DNA of 64,000 bases from Amanita rubescens (taxonomy: Eukaryota > Basidiomycota > Agaricomycetes > Agaricales > Amanitaceae), in NCBI GenBank assembly GCA_015039365.1, contig WION01000001.1, positions 62,001 through 126,000 of the forward strand. Direction: 5' to 3'. This document shows, piece by piece, positions 1 through 9,600 of the stretch. Both the position numbers and the translations under genes were made by a program. The notes beneath the pieces are model-generated. The model did not search any database, was not told the origin of the DNA, and worked only from the letters and a program-made list of their open reading frames with translations. Within the stretch, counting starts at the first letter, position 1. The number at the start of each line of letters is the position of its first letter.

Positions 1-445
1 CGAGACGCTCAAAGGGCGTTTCGATGTTCTCCGCAGGGATATAGCCTACTTCTTGTGTTTTGAGCACTTTGACGAGCCACCAGTAGCTGTTGCTGTCGTC
101 CATGAGAATGAGACTGTCCCCCTTGACGACATTGGCCTGGCCCTCCACGGTTGCTGCGAAACTATGCAGGGAGTAGACGAGGTCAAAATTGATGGACTCG
201 TCCGGGATTGAGAGCTCGGAAGACAAGTCGTCTTCGTACATGGCTTCGTCGCGGTCTTCCCCGTCCGAGTCGTGATCCATGATGGAGTACCCCTCCTCGT
301 CCTCTGCTCCGGAGTAAGGGTCATAATGACCAGCGGCAGCGTCGGCGTGGGCTTGCATTTGTGTCTGGGAAGAATCTGGAGAAATTTGTTCCCGCAAGTC
401 GAAAGTGTCTTGTCTGTATGGCCTGTGTTGATCTCTTCCTTGCAT
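1..445 (-). CDS. SH3-domain protein, Tea4/Bud14-like (N-terminal part, runs off the window)
   Basis: An open frame of 148 codons begins at the ATG complementary to 443-445 and is still open at base 1. Residues of about 30-85 are acidic and low-complexity (Asp/Glu/Ser). They are followed by an SH3 domain: a YSLHSF core in the place of ALYDY, then GDSLILMDDSNSYWWLVK, then GYIPAENIETP. That combination, with the Glu-Gly-Gln-Ala-Asn insertion after the first strand, is what I associate with fungal Tea4/Bud14 polarity factors, which link microtubule tips, formins and type-1 phosphatase at growth sites. The start follows a TTTCAG, so an upstream exon is possible. The assignment rests on the SH3 domain alone because the rest of the protein lies outside the window. 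The neighbour at 1533 is divergent and unrelated. Confidence 0.75.
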   Translation of the reverse strand, partial: MQGRDQHRPYRQDTFDLREQISPDSSQTQMQAHADAAAGHYDPYSGAEDEEGYSIMDHDSDGEDRDEAMYEDDLSSELSIPDESINFDLVYSLHSFAATVEGQANVVKGDSLILMDDSNSYWWLVKVLKTQEVGYIPAENIETPFERL

Positions 446-1532
446 AAACGAACGACTAGTTTTTTGCTGAAATTGAAGATTAGTGAAAATGAGGGACTCG
501 AAGACGTCTTGGCCGTGAGTTGGCAGGAGCTTTGTTTGGCAACCGCCTTGAAGACAAACAATGGAATGGGCAGTGCGTGGCTGCATCATTGCAGATTCCT
601 CGGCTAATAATTGATTTCTTATTTCTAGGACACTCATGTACTTCTATTCTTGCATATCCGGATCTCTCAGAGATGCGGGGAGGCGTACGGATCATAGTAT
701 TCACCCGTAACGACCTTCAAGCGTGTTTTACGCAGGAGTTACCACGCGATGTGGCTGTGCTGCCATCATTTAAACACGTTTCCTTCTTCATTTGAACTTT
801 CCTGGCACTTACGTGCTTCGACAGGAGCACAGGCCCGTACATGGAATCACCAAAGATAACGAGATTAACATTTAGTGATCGCGAATACCTTATCCCTTCG
901 GTATTCCACCTGACCGCACCTCCATTGGCTGTTGATTATTATCACCGCAATTATGGATGACATGATGACATGGCACGTACATAAGTATTCTTATCGCCAC
1001 TTGAAACACAGCTTCTGATCAATCTGTCACCGCAGACTCAACTGCTTGTTCCTTCCCCTCACCTCCCCCACGTGCTTCACGGATGGATCACCGCTCAGCG
1101 CTCACCCTTCGAACAGGAATATCTGTCTCAAAAAAGCCTGTGATAAGGCTATTGGACGGCACACGCCACCATCTGCCCAAACGGGCCATAACTTTCTCGA
1201 AACGGATTTCATCAGCTTAGGTCTAACGAAAGGCCGACTTTATAAATGCACGGTGATCGTGGGAGGATCGGTAACAACAGTAAGCAACTCCGTAATGGTA
1301 TGGAACGCCCATATACTTATACCTGGCTACCGAAGTAATCCTACCCCACCATACACTCCTCCTCTCCATATACCTCTCAACTTGTGGGGGCCAGGAGCTG
1401 AGTCCCGGCATTTGACAACTACAATCTACCTGTCACTTTGACAAGCTTACCAATTACCAATCACATCCGTACCTCTCGTCTACGACGCTCCTTCCTTCCC
1501 TTCCCTTCCCTTCAAATCCTCAAAACAACAAT
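446..1532. other. Intergenic region between divergent genes
   Basis: About 1.1 kb between the SH3 gene (minus) and the small gene at 1533 (plus). It presumably holds both promoters. Short overlapping ORFs occur, but none has recognisable protein features. Pyrimidine-rich tracts lie at about 1484-1520 just before the plus-strand ATG, which is typical of fungal promoters. Confidence 0.5.
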
Positions 1533-2066
1533 ATGTTCAGAATACTCCGAGTCGAACCACAGGTAAGTTTCGTTTACCTCGCATTAAACTTCGAATTGCA
1601 TTCTTCCCACTGTATGAAACGCACACTCACTCGTTACCCAGGGTAACTTTCGTAAAACCGGAACTCCACCTGTCTGGCTCGAATCTGGTCAATACACCTT
1701 TACCAAAGCCGTACGTCCCATCGTTGCTGTTATGCTGTTGTCACCATAGCCTAACCTTTGGACCTTTCTGCTCTTTCGATTTTCTCACCAAAAAACCAGA
1801 ACAAATCCAAATCCCTCGAAACAGATGGATTCAACGCAGTATCCCGAGGTCGTCCGGTTCGTACTTTCCATTCTCCCCGGACAATCTCGGTCGTCTGACA
1901 TTCGGGGTTTGATTTGGAATGACAGGCGGACATGCTCGACGACGATAATGTGGCGTGGAGCAAGCCAATCAAGCCGAAGAAGCCAAAGCAGGAAGTTAGG
2001 GCGAACCGGAAACGGTATGCCTTCCTGAGGTGGAGATGGGCGGGAACAAAGACAAACAGCGTTTGA
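1533..2066 (+). CDS. Small four-exon protein of unknown function (about 98 aa)
   Basis: Exons read as 1533-1562, 1642-1710, 1800-1856 and 1926-2066. Introns have GTAAGT, GTACGT and GTTCGT donors and CAG/CAG/CAG acceptors. The second contains a CTAAC branch-site-like sequence. All junctions are in phase 0 and give a continuous frame ending in TGA at 2064-2066. The product begins MFRILRVEPQ, has a middle part with WLESGQYTFTKA, and ends in a Lys/Arg-rich, Trp-containing tail (RKRYAFLRWRW). The last intron is the weakest call; if it is retained the protein would end a few residues after 1857. A small basic protein of this kind could be mitochondrial or ribosomal, but I do not recognise the family. 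The gene lies just upstream of, and in the same direction as, the DNA repair gene at 2190. Confidence 0.5.
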
Positions 2067-2189
2067 TTAACAAATTTGTATTTTTAACTTCCTTTTTTCT
2101 TCTTCTATGGTGTCGAATGTGTGTACTTATAACTAGACCCGGGTTGCGCGTGCCCTCTAAATGTAGTTTACAAAAATGGTAGTCGCATA

Positions 2190-2895
2190 TTGACTTGCCC
2201 TAAATTATTTTGTGAACGCGTGACTCACCTGATGCACGGCATCTTCATGCCTCCGGACAGATTCAAGTTGAACTTGGAATCATACGCTTACAAACCGCTC
2301 GGTTCAGAACGCACATTGAAGACAAATGCTGTTATTCAAGAAGAGTGCGATCCTGTACTGCTATGGGCGAGAGGCGTAAAAGGAAACGACGTTTATTACC
2401 CCCGCAGTGCAGACGAGCGCGCCAGTTTCAAACTGAAGAACGGAAAAGTGCGCTCATAATTTCCCAGTTTATCGAATGATATAGATTGACCAAACTACGA
2501 CCAGCGTATCCCGCAGCATCATTGGGACGTATATGATCATATCCTCGCCATCCCCGCCGGGAAAGTAACAACGTACAAAGAAGTATCGCTCGCCGTGGGC
2601 GGGTCTCCTCGTTCAGGTACGTCACATCCTTAACACGTTCCATGTAACACGTTCGAACTCTTACTAAAATCAGTCGGCAACGCATTGAGAAATAACCCGT
2701 TCATCCCGTACATCCCATGTCACCGGGTTATCGCTTCAAACCTGACACTCGGCGGGTACTTTGGCGAGCAAGGCAAGCACCACAAAACCTGGTACTCGAT
2801 ATCACCAGAAAATACGGATTTTGGAGATGGAGGGCGTCGTATTTACGGAGAACGGGAGACTGGCTTGTCCCACAGAGGCCATGTGGAAGGTGTAG
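2190..2895 (+). CDS. O6-methylguanine-DNA methyltransferase (MGMT/Ogt type), with a 1-nt frameshift near its C-terminus
   Basis: Suicide DNA-repair protein that transfers alkyl groups from O6-alkylguanine to its own cysteine. Exons read as about 2190-2447 (start uncertain), 2505-2616 and 2674-2895, with introns of 57 nt each. The catalytic motif is Ile-Pro-Cys-His-Arg-Val, with the acceptor cysteine codon at 2718-2720. The upstream IPAGKVTTYKEVS segment and SVGNALRNNPF (helix-turn-helix and Asn/Arg residues) are typical of the family, and RASFKLKNGK at the end of exon 1 fits basidiomycete relatives. After the cysteine the frame fails: continuing from 2787 gives an atypical tail, whereas moving by one base at about 2787-2790 gives the expected tail, which includes LEMEGVVFTENG and ends at TAG 2893-2895. 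This is either a real disruption or a base error. The active site precedes it. Confidence 0.8.
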
Positions 2896-3144
2896 TGCGT
2901 GGGAAAGATACTTCTCACGGTGTATTGTAGGGATGACGTCACGCGGTGAATCGCTGAATTTGCCAAAATTGGACAACCACGTTCTCGGGGCGCGCGACCG
3001 GCGCGAAGCTGCCTTTTATGTCTAGCCTGCCTTGGACAATACAAAAGGCGTAAGCGCAATGTCCGTGCTAGAACTCATCTTGACCTTGTACTGAGCCTGT
3101 GCTGGAATTTTCTATGACCTCCTGACCGTCAAGAACAGAATACA

Positions 3145-5437
3145 ATGCCGTTTCCTTACGACCCGAATGTGAATGAGGGGATTTCTATGCCTCCGCTTGA
3201 GACCGAGACCAATATTGGACCGTCTGGTGAGTCCGCTTATACTCCATGACTCACTTGATTTGAATCGCTCCACAGGATTCGTACTCAACGTATCACTTCC
3301 GAGTCCGCGTAAGTCATCCTTTCTCCTTGACGCAAATAGTCTTATTGTGAAATAGAGGCAGAAGAACCACCTTTACGATATCTGGGTTCCCTGGGAAGAT
3401 CAGGCGCACTTGCCAGATCTCTCTCCTCGCAACACCAGACCAGCTCTCCAGTCGCGAAGGCTTCGGAATCTTTGAGTTCCCTGGCCATTAGCGGGGTAGA
3501 GCTTCCGAGATTTACACAATCGTGACTTCCGGTGAGACCAGCGGGCACAAGGAGTTCAGGAGCAGCAATCACACACCAGATCTCGCGTTGAACACCAACT
3601 CTTCTTCCAAGGAAACCGCTCAGCAACGTGTATCCTTTGACAGCCCACCGTCTCCTGTAGCTCAAGATAAAAGAGGTACCGTCAACGTCCGTTCCCCGAA
3701 AGCACCTTCTCGTCAGATCAGAAAGAGCGATCCGCCGATTCCTTCTTCACCAATTTCACGCGCTTTGGGGTACATCGATCGACAGAAGAACTCTCCGAAG
3801 CGTCATGTGCGAGTGGGCCCGCAATCGGCTTCTCAACCTAGCTCGCGGGCGACGTCTCCTCTGAGGATTCTGCAACAATGGTCTTCGGGTTTTTATCGAC
3901 AACGGGGACCAATTGAAGAGCCATTTGTCCTGGTCAATCCGTATGCAGCTAGATCGCGGTCCAAATCCAAGCGTAGAACTCCTAAGCTATGTCGCACTTG
4001 CTTGACGAAACAACAACAGCAGGAACAACAGGAAACACAAGCGAGCGGAGGGGGCATGCACTCCACGTCCGCAATTATTGACGCGAAAAGTATCACGTCT
4101 TCCAATTTGCCATACGGCTGTACCCACATCGTTCCCTTCTCCACGATCTTCAAAGCGACGGATTTAGTTCGCTTCTTCGTGACAGACACCCTCCCACGTC
4201 AATTCTACCTCAATTTCCTCCTTTGTCTCCCTGCACTGTACTTCTCCCGTGTCGCAAGGATATTCGAAGACGCGGAAGTGAGCAAACCCGATATTCAACG
4301 GATGGTCGAAACTGGAGGTGCCGACGATACAGGATTCTTTTCTCTGCCGTCGAGTGCGGAAGGAGCGCATATGGGATTTGGGGCGCGGGCCGAGAATCCT
4401 AGGGGACCGTCTATGTCGCCAGGAGCGGCGTCGGGGGTTATGTTATCCTCCCAAATTGGAGTTGCGCCTGCGTCGGCTCCGATCCATTACCAGCACCATC
4501 ATCATCAGCCCTTACCCTGTCCGGAAGATTGGGCGCCCCCTTTTGTCTCGCCTGCGTTGATGCGGTTCAAGGCGTCATGGGAGACTTTTATTGACTCACT
4601 AATGAGGGAATGGAAGACGTTGAACCTAGTTTCAGCCTTGTTACTCTCGTAAGTGCTTCTATTTCGCACATTGACCCGCTCCAACTCGCATCAGTGCCAT
4701 CATGTCGCTGTTTCAAGCAAGCGACGCCTCTTCGGACCCTGTTATACGAAACGCAGCTTTCTTATCGCTCATTTGCGCCTTGATGAGCCTATGCTATGGA
4801 TGCATGTATATTATCCGATTCGGAACGATGAGAAGCATGTATAGAGCATCGATTTGGGCCGAAGTGAGCATCGCGAACTTCTCAATAGTGCAGATACTGA
4901 CTCACTAATGTTTAGGAAGCACAGAAAATGAAGACTGCGCTTCTATGGAACGTATGGGTGTTCTTGGCGATGCCCGCCGTATGGATGGCGTGGTCTATGA
5001 TTTGGTTCATCGTTGCCATCTTGTCATTTGTATGGAGAACGGGAGCGGTCGGTGATCCTCAACTGTCTGCCCCGCTTAGCGTTCAAGTGTCGCTGATCCC
5101 CCGGATTGGCATTACGGCGACTTTTGTCCTTGGGTTGGTGTATTTCGTCTTGATCATACGGACACTACAGAGGTTCGGATCGATGCACGGAAGGACGGGA
5201 TGGGGAAATAGTGGTAATGCTGGTGTCGGAAAGGCCAATTACGATGCTGCAGAACGTGGACAGGTGCGTACCTCCGGTAGCGGAGGTGCTGTGTTGGAGA
5301 CAGAGAGAAGGGGCAGGGAGAGACAGAGACGTTCTGATTCTGGGTCAGATAGAGGACGAGGGAGGAAGGAGGAGAAAGTGGCTGGGCTTGGGCTTACGAA
5401 CCTGGAACGTCCAGAGCCATCGGATTTAGAGAAGTGA
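3145..5437 (+). CDS. Polytopic membrane protein conserved in agaricomycetes, function unknown
   Basis: Exons are about 3145-3226, 3276-3308, 3356-3495, 3552-4648, 4695-4863 and 4916-5437. The third junction is uncertain because the frame changes between 3495 and 3552; an intron ending in AAG is the simplest solution. The first roughly 200 residues are Ser/Pro-rich and disordered, with a Gln-rich run near 4010-4030. Hydrophobic segments follow: FYLNFLLCLPALYF (about 4200), a segment around LSLICALMSLCYGCMYII (about 4760-4820), one around WMAWSMIWFIVAILSFVW (about 4985-5035) and one around FVLGLVYFVLII (about 5120-5160). The tail is charged and Arg/Ser-rich. The layout (disordered N-terminus, conserved C-terminal transmembrane block containing MRSMYRASIWAEEAQK) matches a family of hypothetical proteins I associate with Agaricomycetes. 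No enzymatic motif is visible. Confidence 0.7.
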
Positions 5438-5879
5438 GAATCATTCATTTCCATTATCGGTCTGTTTTGTGTATCATTGGGGTGGAGACGGACAAATTAT
5501 CACGATATTGTATCATACATATATTACATTTGTAGGTCATATTTATTACTACAGCATAAGGGAAGGTGATAGGAAAGAATTTGGACATGGTAAAGACTAA
5601 GTACAGTACATCCACTGGCACCTTCGGATTCTGCTATATTTTAAGATCATTCACAAACACATTTTACATTTCAACAGTGACAGAGACTCCACTTGTACAA
5701 CTTGTCTATACCAAAATGGGACTTTCATAAGACAAATGGAGGAAATCAGTATGAAACTGGGTAAAAGAGACATTTGAGTGTGTTCGGACGCATGCACAGG
5801 CCTCAGACTCGGTGCAGGAATTGTCACATGGTCACCTCGTGCCTCCGTAGTATATATACCATTGTGTATGTAGTTGTAG
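5438..5879. other. Intergenic region, nothing recognised
   Basis: AT-rich 3' flank of the membrane-protein gene. A TATATATA run near 5851 has no gene that I can tie to it. Confidence 0.4.
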
Positions 5880-6062
5880 TTAGCGAATTATCACCCCAGC
5901 TTCGTTCCGAGTTCGATTCCTTCCATTCCCTTCGTTCCTCGGTGCTTTGGACACCTTCCACTCGTTCACCTTCATCTTCGGCACCCTCTCTGCACCCGAG
6001 ACACCCTTCAGACTGATCTCCGTAGCCCCTTTGGCCGAACGCACTTCCGCATCGGCCTTCTT
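5880..6062 (-). pseudogene. Terminal exon of an otherwise missing host gene
   Basis: Reading leftward from a GATCAG acceptor at about 6063, the minus strand encodes 60 codons ending in TAA (5880-5882). The peptide is Lys/Glu-rich (ADAEVRSAKGATEISLKG, then KMKVNEWKVSKAPRNEGNG) and has the composition of an ordinary protein end. No upstream exon is visible: beyond about 6100 the sequence changes to the AT-rich GTPase-cluster DNA. The likely reading is that the 5' part was removed when that DNA was inserted. The family is not recognised. The segment could also be a fortuitous ORF. Confidence 0.35.
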
Positions 6063-6149
6063 CTGATCATTTCACCGGGTACTTCCAAGAAGATTCTGGG
6101 GAATCATTGGTGTGGTGCATGGATCATTCTATAACAAATTTGAGCTACA

Positions 6150-6330
6150 TCTGGTGCACCTTCTTTGAGCAGGCTAATTTATGTCACTCTGAACTCAGCA
6201 CAGTTGCTAATCTTTGACTGAAATATCCAAAGATGCATATGAGACACATGTTCAAATGCTCAGGGAACACTACCTATGCACATACTTTCATATCCTTGTC
6301 ATTGGGAGGGCTAATGATTCAGGACAATTT
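6150..6330 (+). pseudogene. Truncated relic of a fourth GTPase gene (5' end only)
   Basis: The stretch resembles copy B from 41885 to 42050. An early part (cttctttgagcaggctaatt) matches B exon 1 and intron 1, and 6241-6325 matches the start of B exon 2. It encodes LREHYLCTYFHILVIGRAN, but the Walker A lysine/threonine is lost (GRANDSGQ instead of GRANAGKT) and the coding similarity stops at about 6325. It lies opposite in direction to copy A and abuts A's 3' end, so it is a relic of an inverted duplication. Confidence 0.65.
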
Positions 6331-6622
6331 GTGCTGTGTCTCTTGCATTAAGCCAAAGTGACGGGAGGAAGAGATCAGCATAATTGAAGTTTACATTTCA
6401 ACTTCAATAGTTACTAATTACATACCATCACAGTTGAAAAAGTCTGTACTCATCATTCATGAGAGAAAATGGCCATGGATAAAATCAGCATAAAACTGAA
6501 ACAAAAGATATATTCAAGAAAAATGAAAGTGAGGCATAATGGCATATAAGGGGAAGGCATAACTGAAATGGAATGGTATTAACACTGTTAGAAAATTTCT
6601 GCAAATTTGTGTGATGCAGGGG

Positions 6623-9600
6623 TCATCCTATTGCAAATTTGATCATGACCATGTAATATGAATTAATTTGTTATTGGACATACCAGCAATATTGGTGATC
6701 TGATGATACATGAATGCAAGTAATTCTTCATGATTGGAAGGCAAAGACTCTGGAGTAATGCAAGCCTTTACTTTATCCACATAACCTGCTGTTCTGAACT
6801 CAACAAGGCCATCCCTTATAAAATGCTCAAACATCAGTCTTCTTCTTCTCACTGGACCCATCCAATATGATAATTTTGCAATGATGTTGATTGCTTTCAA
6901 ATATCAGGGGAGAAAAGTAAATGAAATGACAAAAGATGCATTACCAACTAAGATTTGATATGCAACAGGCTGGTGGCCCAAACATCAATTAACAGTCATC
7001 ATATCACAAAAATGGGAATATGTCTCACAGTTGCTGAGAACTCATTAAATGTTGGTACTCCAAATGATGAACAAAGTTCAGGCTGATGCGAAGAATTTTG
7101 CAGATATAAAATTTGGTCAATTGGTGGACATACAAGCTTAATTTAAATTAGCATTGTTATTGATATCTTGGCATACATCATCATTGCCTACCTAGAGGTG
7201 GAAGGAATAGGCTATCAGAAAGGTGTCATAAATTTATAAGTATTGTGTTACAATCTTATGATTGAATATTAGTAAAAGCATAGCACAGAAAGTTAGAGGT
7301 TTTCTCACTTCCTGTAATATCCATGGCCAGATGTTTAATTTGGAAAGAAAGTTCATTTTCACACACTTTCTACATTGAACATGCCTTAGTATAATGGGGC
7401 TCAAGAAAGCTCAGTACTCCACTTACTTTCTGTTGTAGTGAAAGAGGAAGTGCTTGAAGTTTGTCAGGATTGAGTCACTCACAAACTAATGTGCATGGGA
7501 TGTTTGTGACAGCTGGGCTTGGAAAAGACAATGTGGCTCACAAACTATTGACCATATGACAACATAAGATGTATCAAACTACCTGCAGAAACATGATGGA
7601 ACCACTCACTTCCTGCAAGAGATGAAGCTGCTTGCTACATAAAAATAGCTCACTGCAGTGTGCTCACTTGCTAATAGTCAAGGGATGGATGGGATAAGAT
7701 GGAAATGTTAGATAGTGGCACCTACCATCTATTGCATAAATGTTATACATGTAATGTTGTGCTAAACAAAAGGGATAATTTACTCACCAGCTTTGTGATG
7801 TGGTTTGAATGTAAGGGTTGTTATTTAAGAAAATCCACTACCACTTACAGACTGTCAAATGTTACATAAAATGTTGTGATATCCTCTGGTAGAAATGTGA
7901 CTGACTCTCTGTTGGTGATGTGATGTAATGTGATAGACTGTTTTATCCTGTTCCACTCACATCCTGATGTGAATGTGTGATGAGAATGATGGGGAGAAAG
8001 AAATTTAGCATTGCGCACTCTCTGTTGGCCATGTAACATGTTTTCAAGACTGACTGCATGGACAGAAACAAATTTACTTACTTCCTTTTGGTCATGAGAC
8101 AATCAATAAGACTGATAGGAAAGCATGGAATGTAGGGTTACACACATCCTATTGAATAAGGGATTGGATTGAATGTGATGATTCAACCAGGAAAACAAGG
8201 TAGTATTGTCACTCACAATCTGTTGGTCATGGAATATGATCATTGAGCTGCGATGTAGCCATCTCCAAAAAAAAAAAAAAAAAGAAATGTACTCACTATC
8301 TGTTGGTCACAAGATGTATGTATGTATGTGATTAGACCTTGTGGGAATGGGGTACATTATTTCTTACAATCTATTGATCATGACATGAGGTGTGATGAGG
8401 CCACCTAACAAAAAAGTGCAGGGTCACTCACACACTGTTGGTAATGGGAGGTGATGAGATCACACAGAAAAAGACTGGGTCACTCACATACTGTTTGTGA
8501 AGGGATGTGATATGCATGATGCCACCTGAAAAGGAAGGTCACTTACAAACTGTGGGTGATAGGGCGATGAGATATGACAAGATGAGAAGGTGGCATGACT
8601 CACCCCCTATTGGACATGAAATATGTAAGATATGATAAGAGCATCTGAGGAAAAAGGCAGGGTTGCTCACGCCCTGTTAGCCATGCAGTGAGATGATGTA
8701 CAGTAATATGACCATCTGAAAAAAAAACAGTGTGAGGTCACTCACAATCTGTGGTCAAATGATGTGATCATTGAGCCATGAGGGTCACACACCCCCTGTG
8801 TATTTTAGCATGTGATATGGCAGGAACATCACGAAAAACAGTGCAGGGCCACTCACATACTGTTATTGTTATTGATGATAAGTTATATAATGAGACCACT
8901 TGAGAAAGAAATATATGGGGACACTTACCAGTGGCTGTTAATTGTGGAATGATAAACCATGAGATTACTACTATGGAAAGAAAAAAATGCTCTGTCCCTC
9001 ACATCCTGTTGGTTATGGAATACTAGGATGTGAACACTTAGAAAATGTTTATGGGGTTACTCACTGACTGTTATGATAAGATGTGTTTAGTGGCCACAAA
9101 CAACTTGAAAGAAATGTATTGTCACTCACTCTCTGTTGTTGACATGTAACTTATCATGAGACCACTGGACAAGAAAAAACTTGGTGGATCACTGACTCGC
9201 TGTTAATTATTGGATAATGTGTGAGACAAAAAAGAAAAAAGAAGTAGGGTTACTTACTGGTTGTTCAGGCTTGTATGATACCATATGATGAGACCACCTG
9301 GGAAAATAATGCAGATTACTCACATCCTATCATTGATAAGATAACCTGGGAAGGAAGATTTCAGGGGCATTCACCTCCTTTTGGTTTTGGGATGCATCAG
9401 ACATGATGAGAATGCCCAAAGGGATGAATTTTGCAGTGTCACTCACAAACTGTATGTCATGGGATAAGACATAAAGGCCTGACAGGCTTGCACCAAATGT
9501 GGCACTTACAAACTGTTAGACACAGGATGGCATGATATTTCTTAGAACAAAATTGCAATGGAACTTACATCCTATGATGGTCTGATGAGATTGACTGTTC

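Noticed and set aside
46..561. 171-codon minus-strand ORF at the left edge
   Set aside because: The SH3 domain is encoded in a different minus-strand frame. This ORF gives a Thr/Ser/Arg-rich shadow.
7845..8102. Minus-strand ORF in array A read straight through
   Set aside because: It runs across several intron-like units and its peptide has no counterpart in copies B or C. The spliced one-codon reading aligns between copies.
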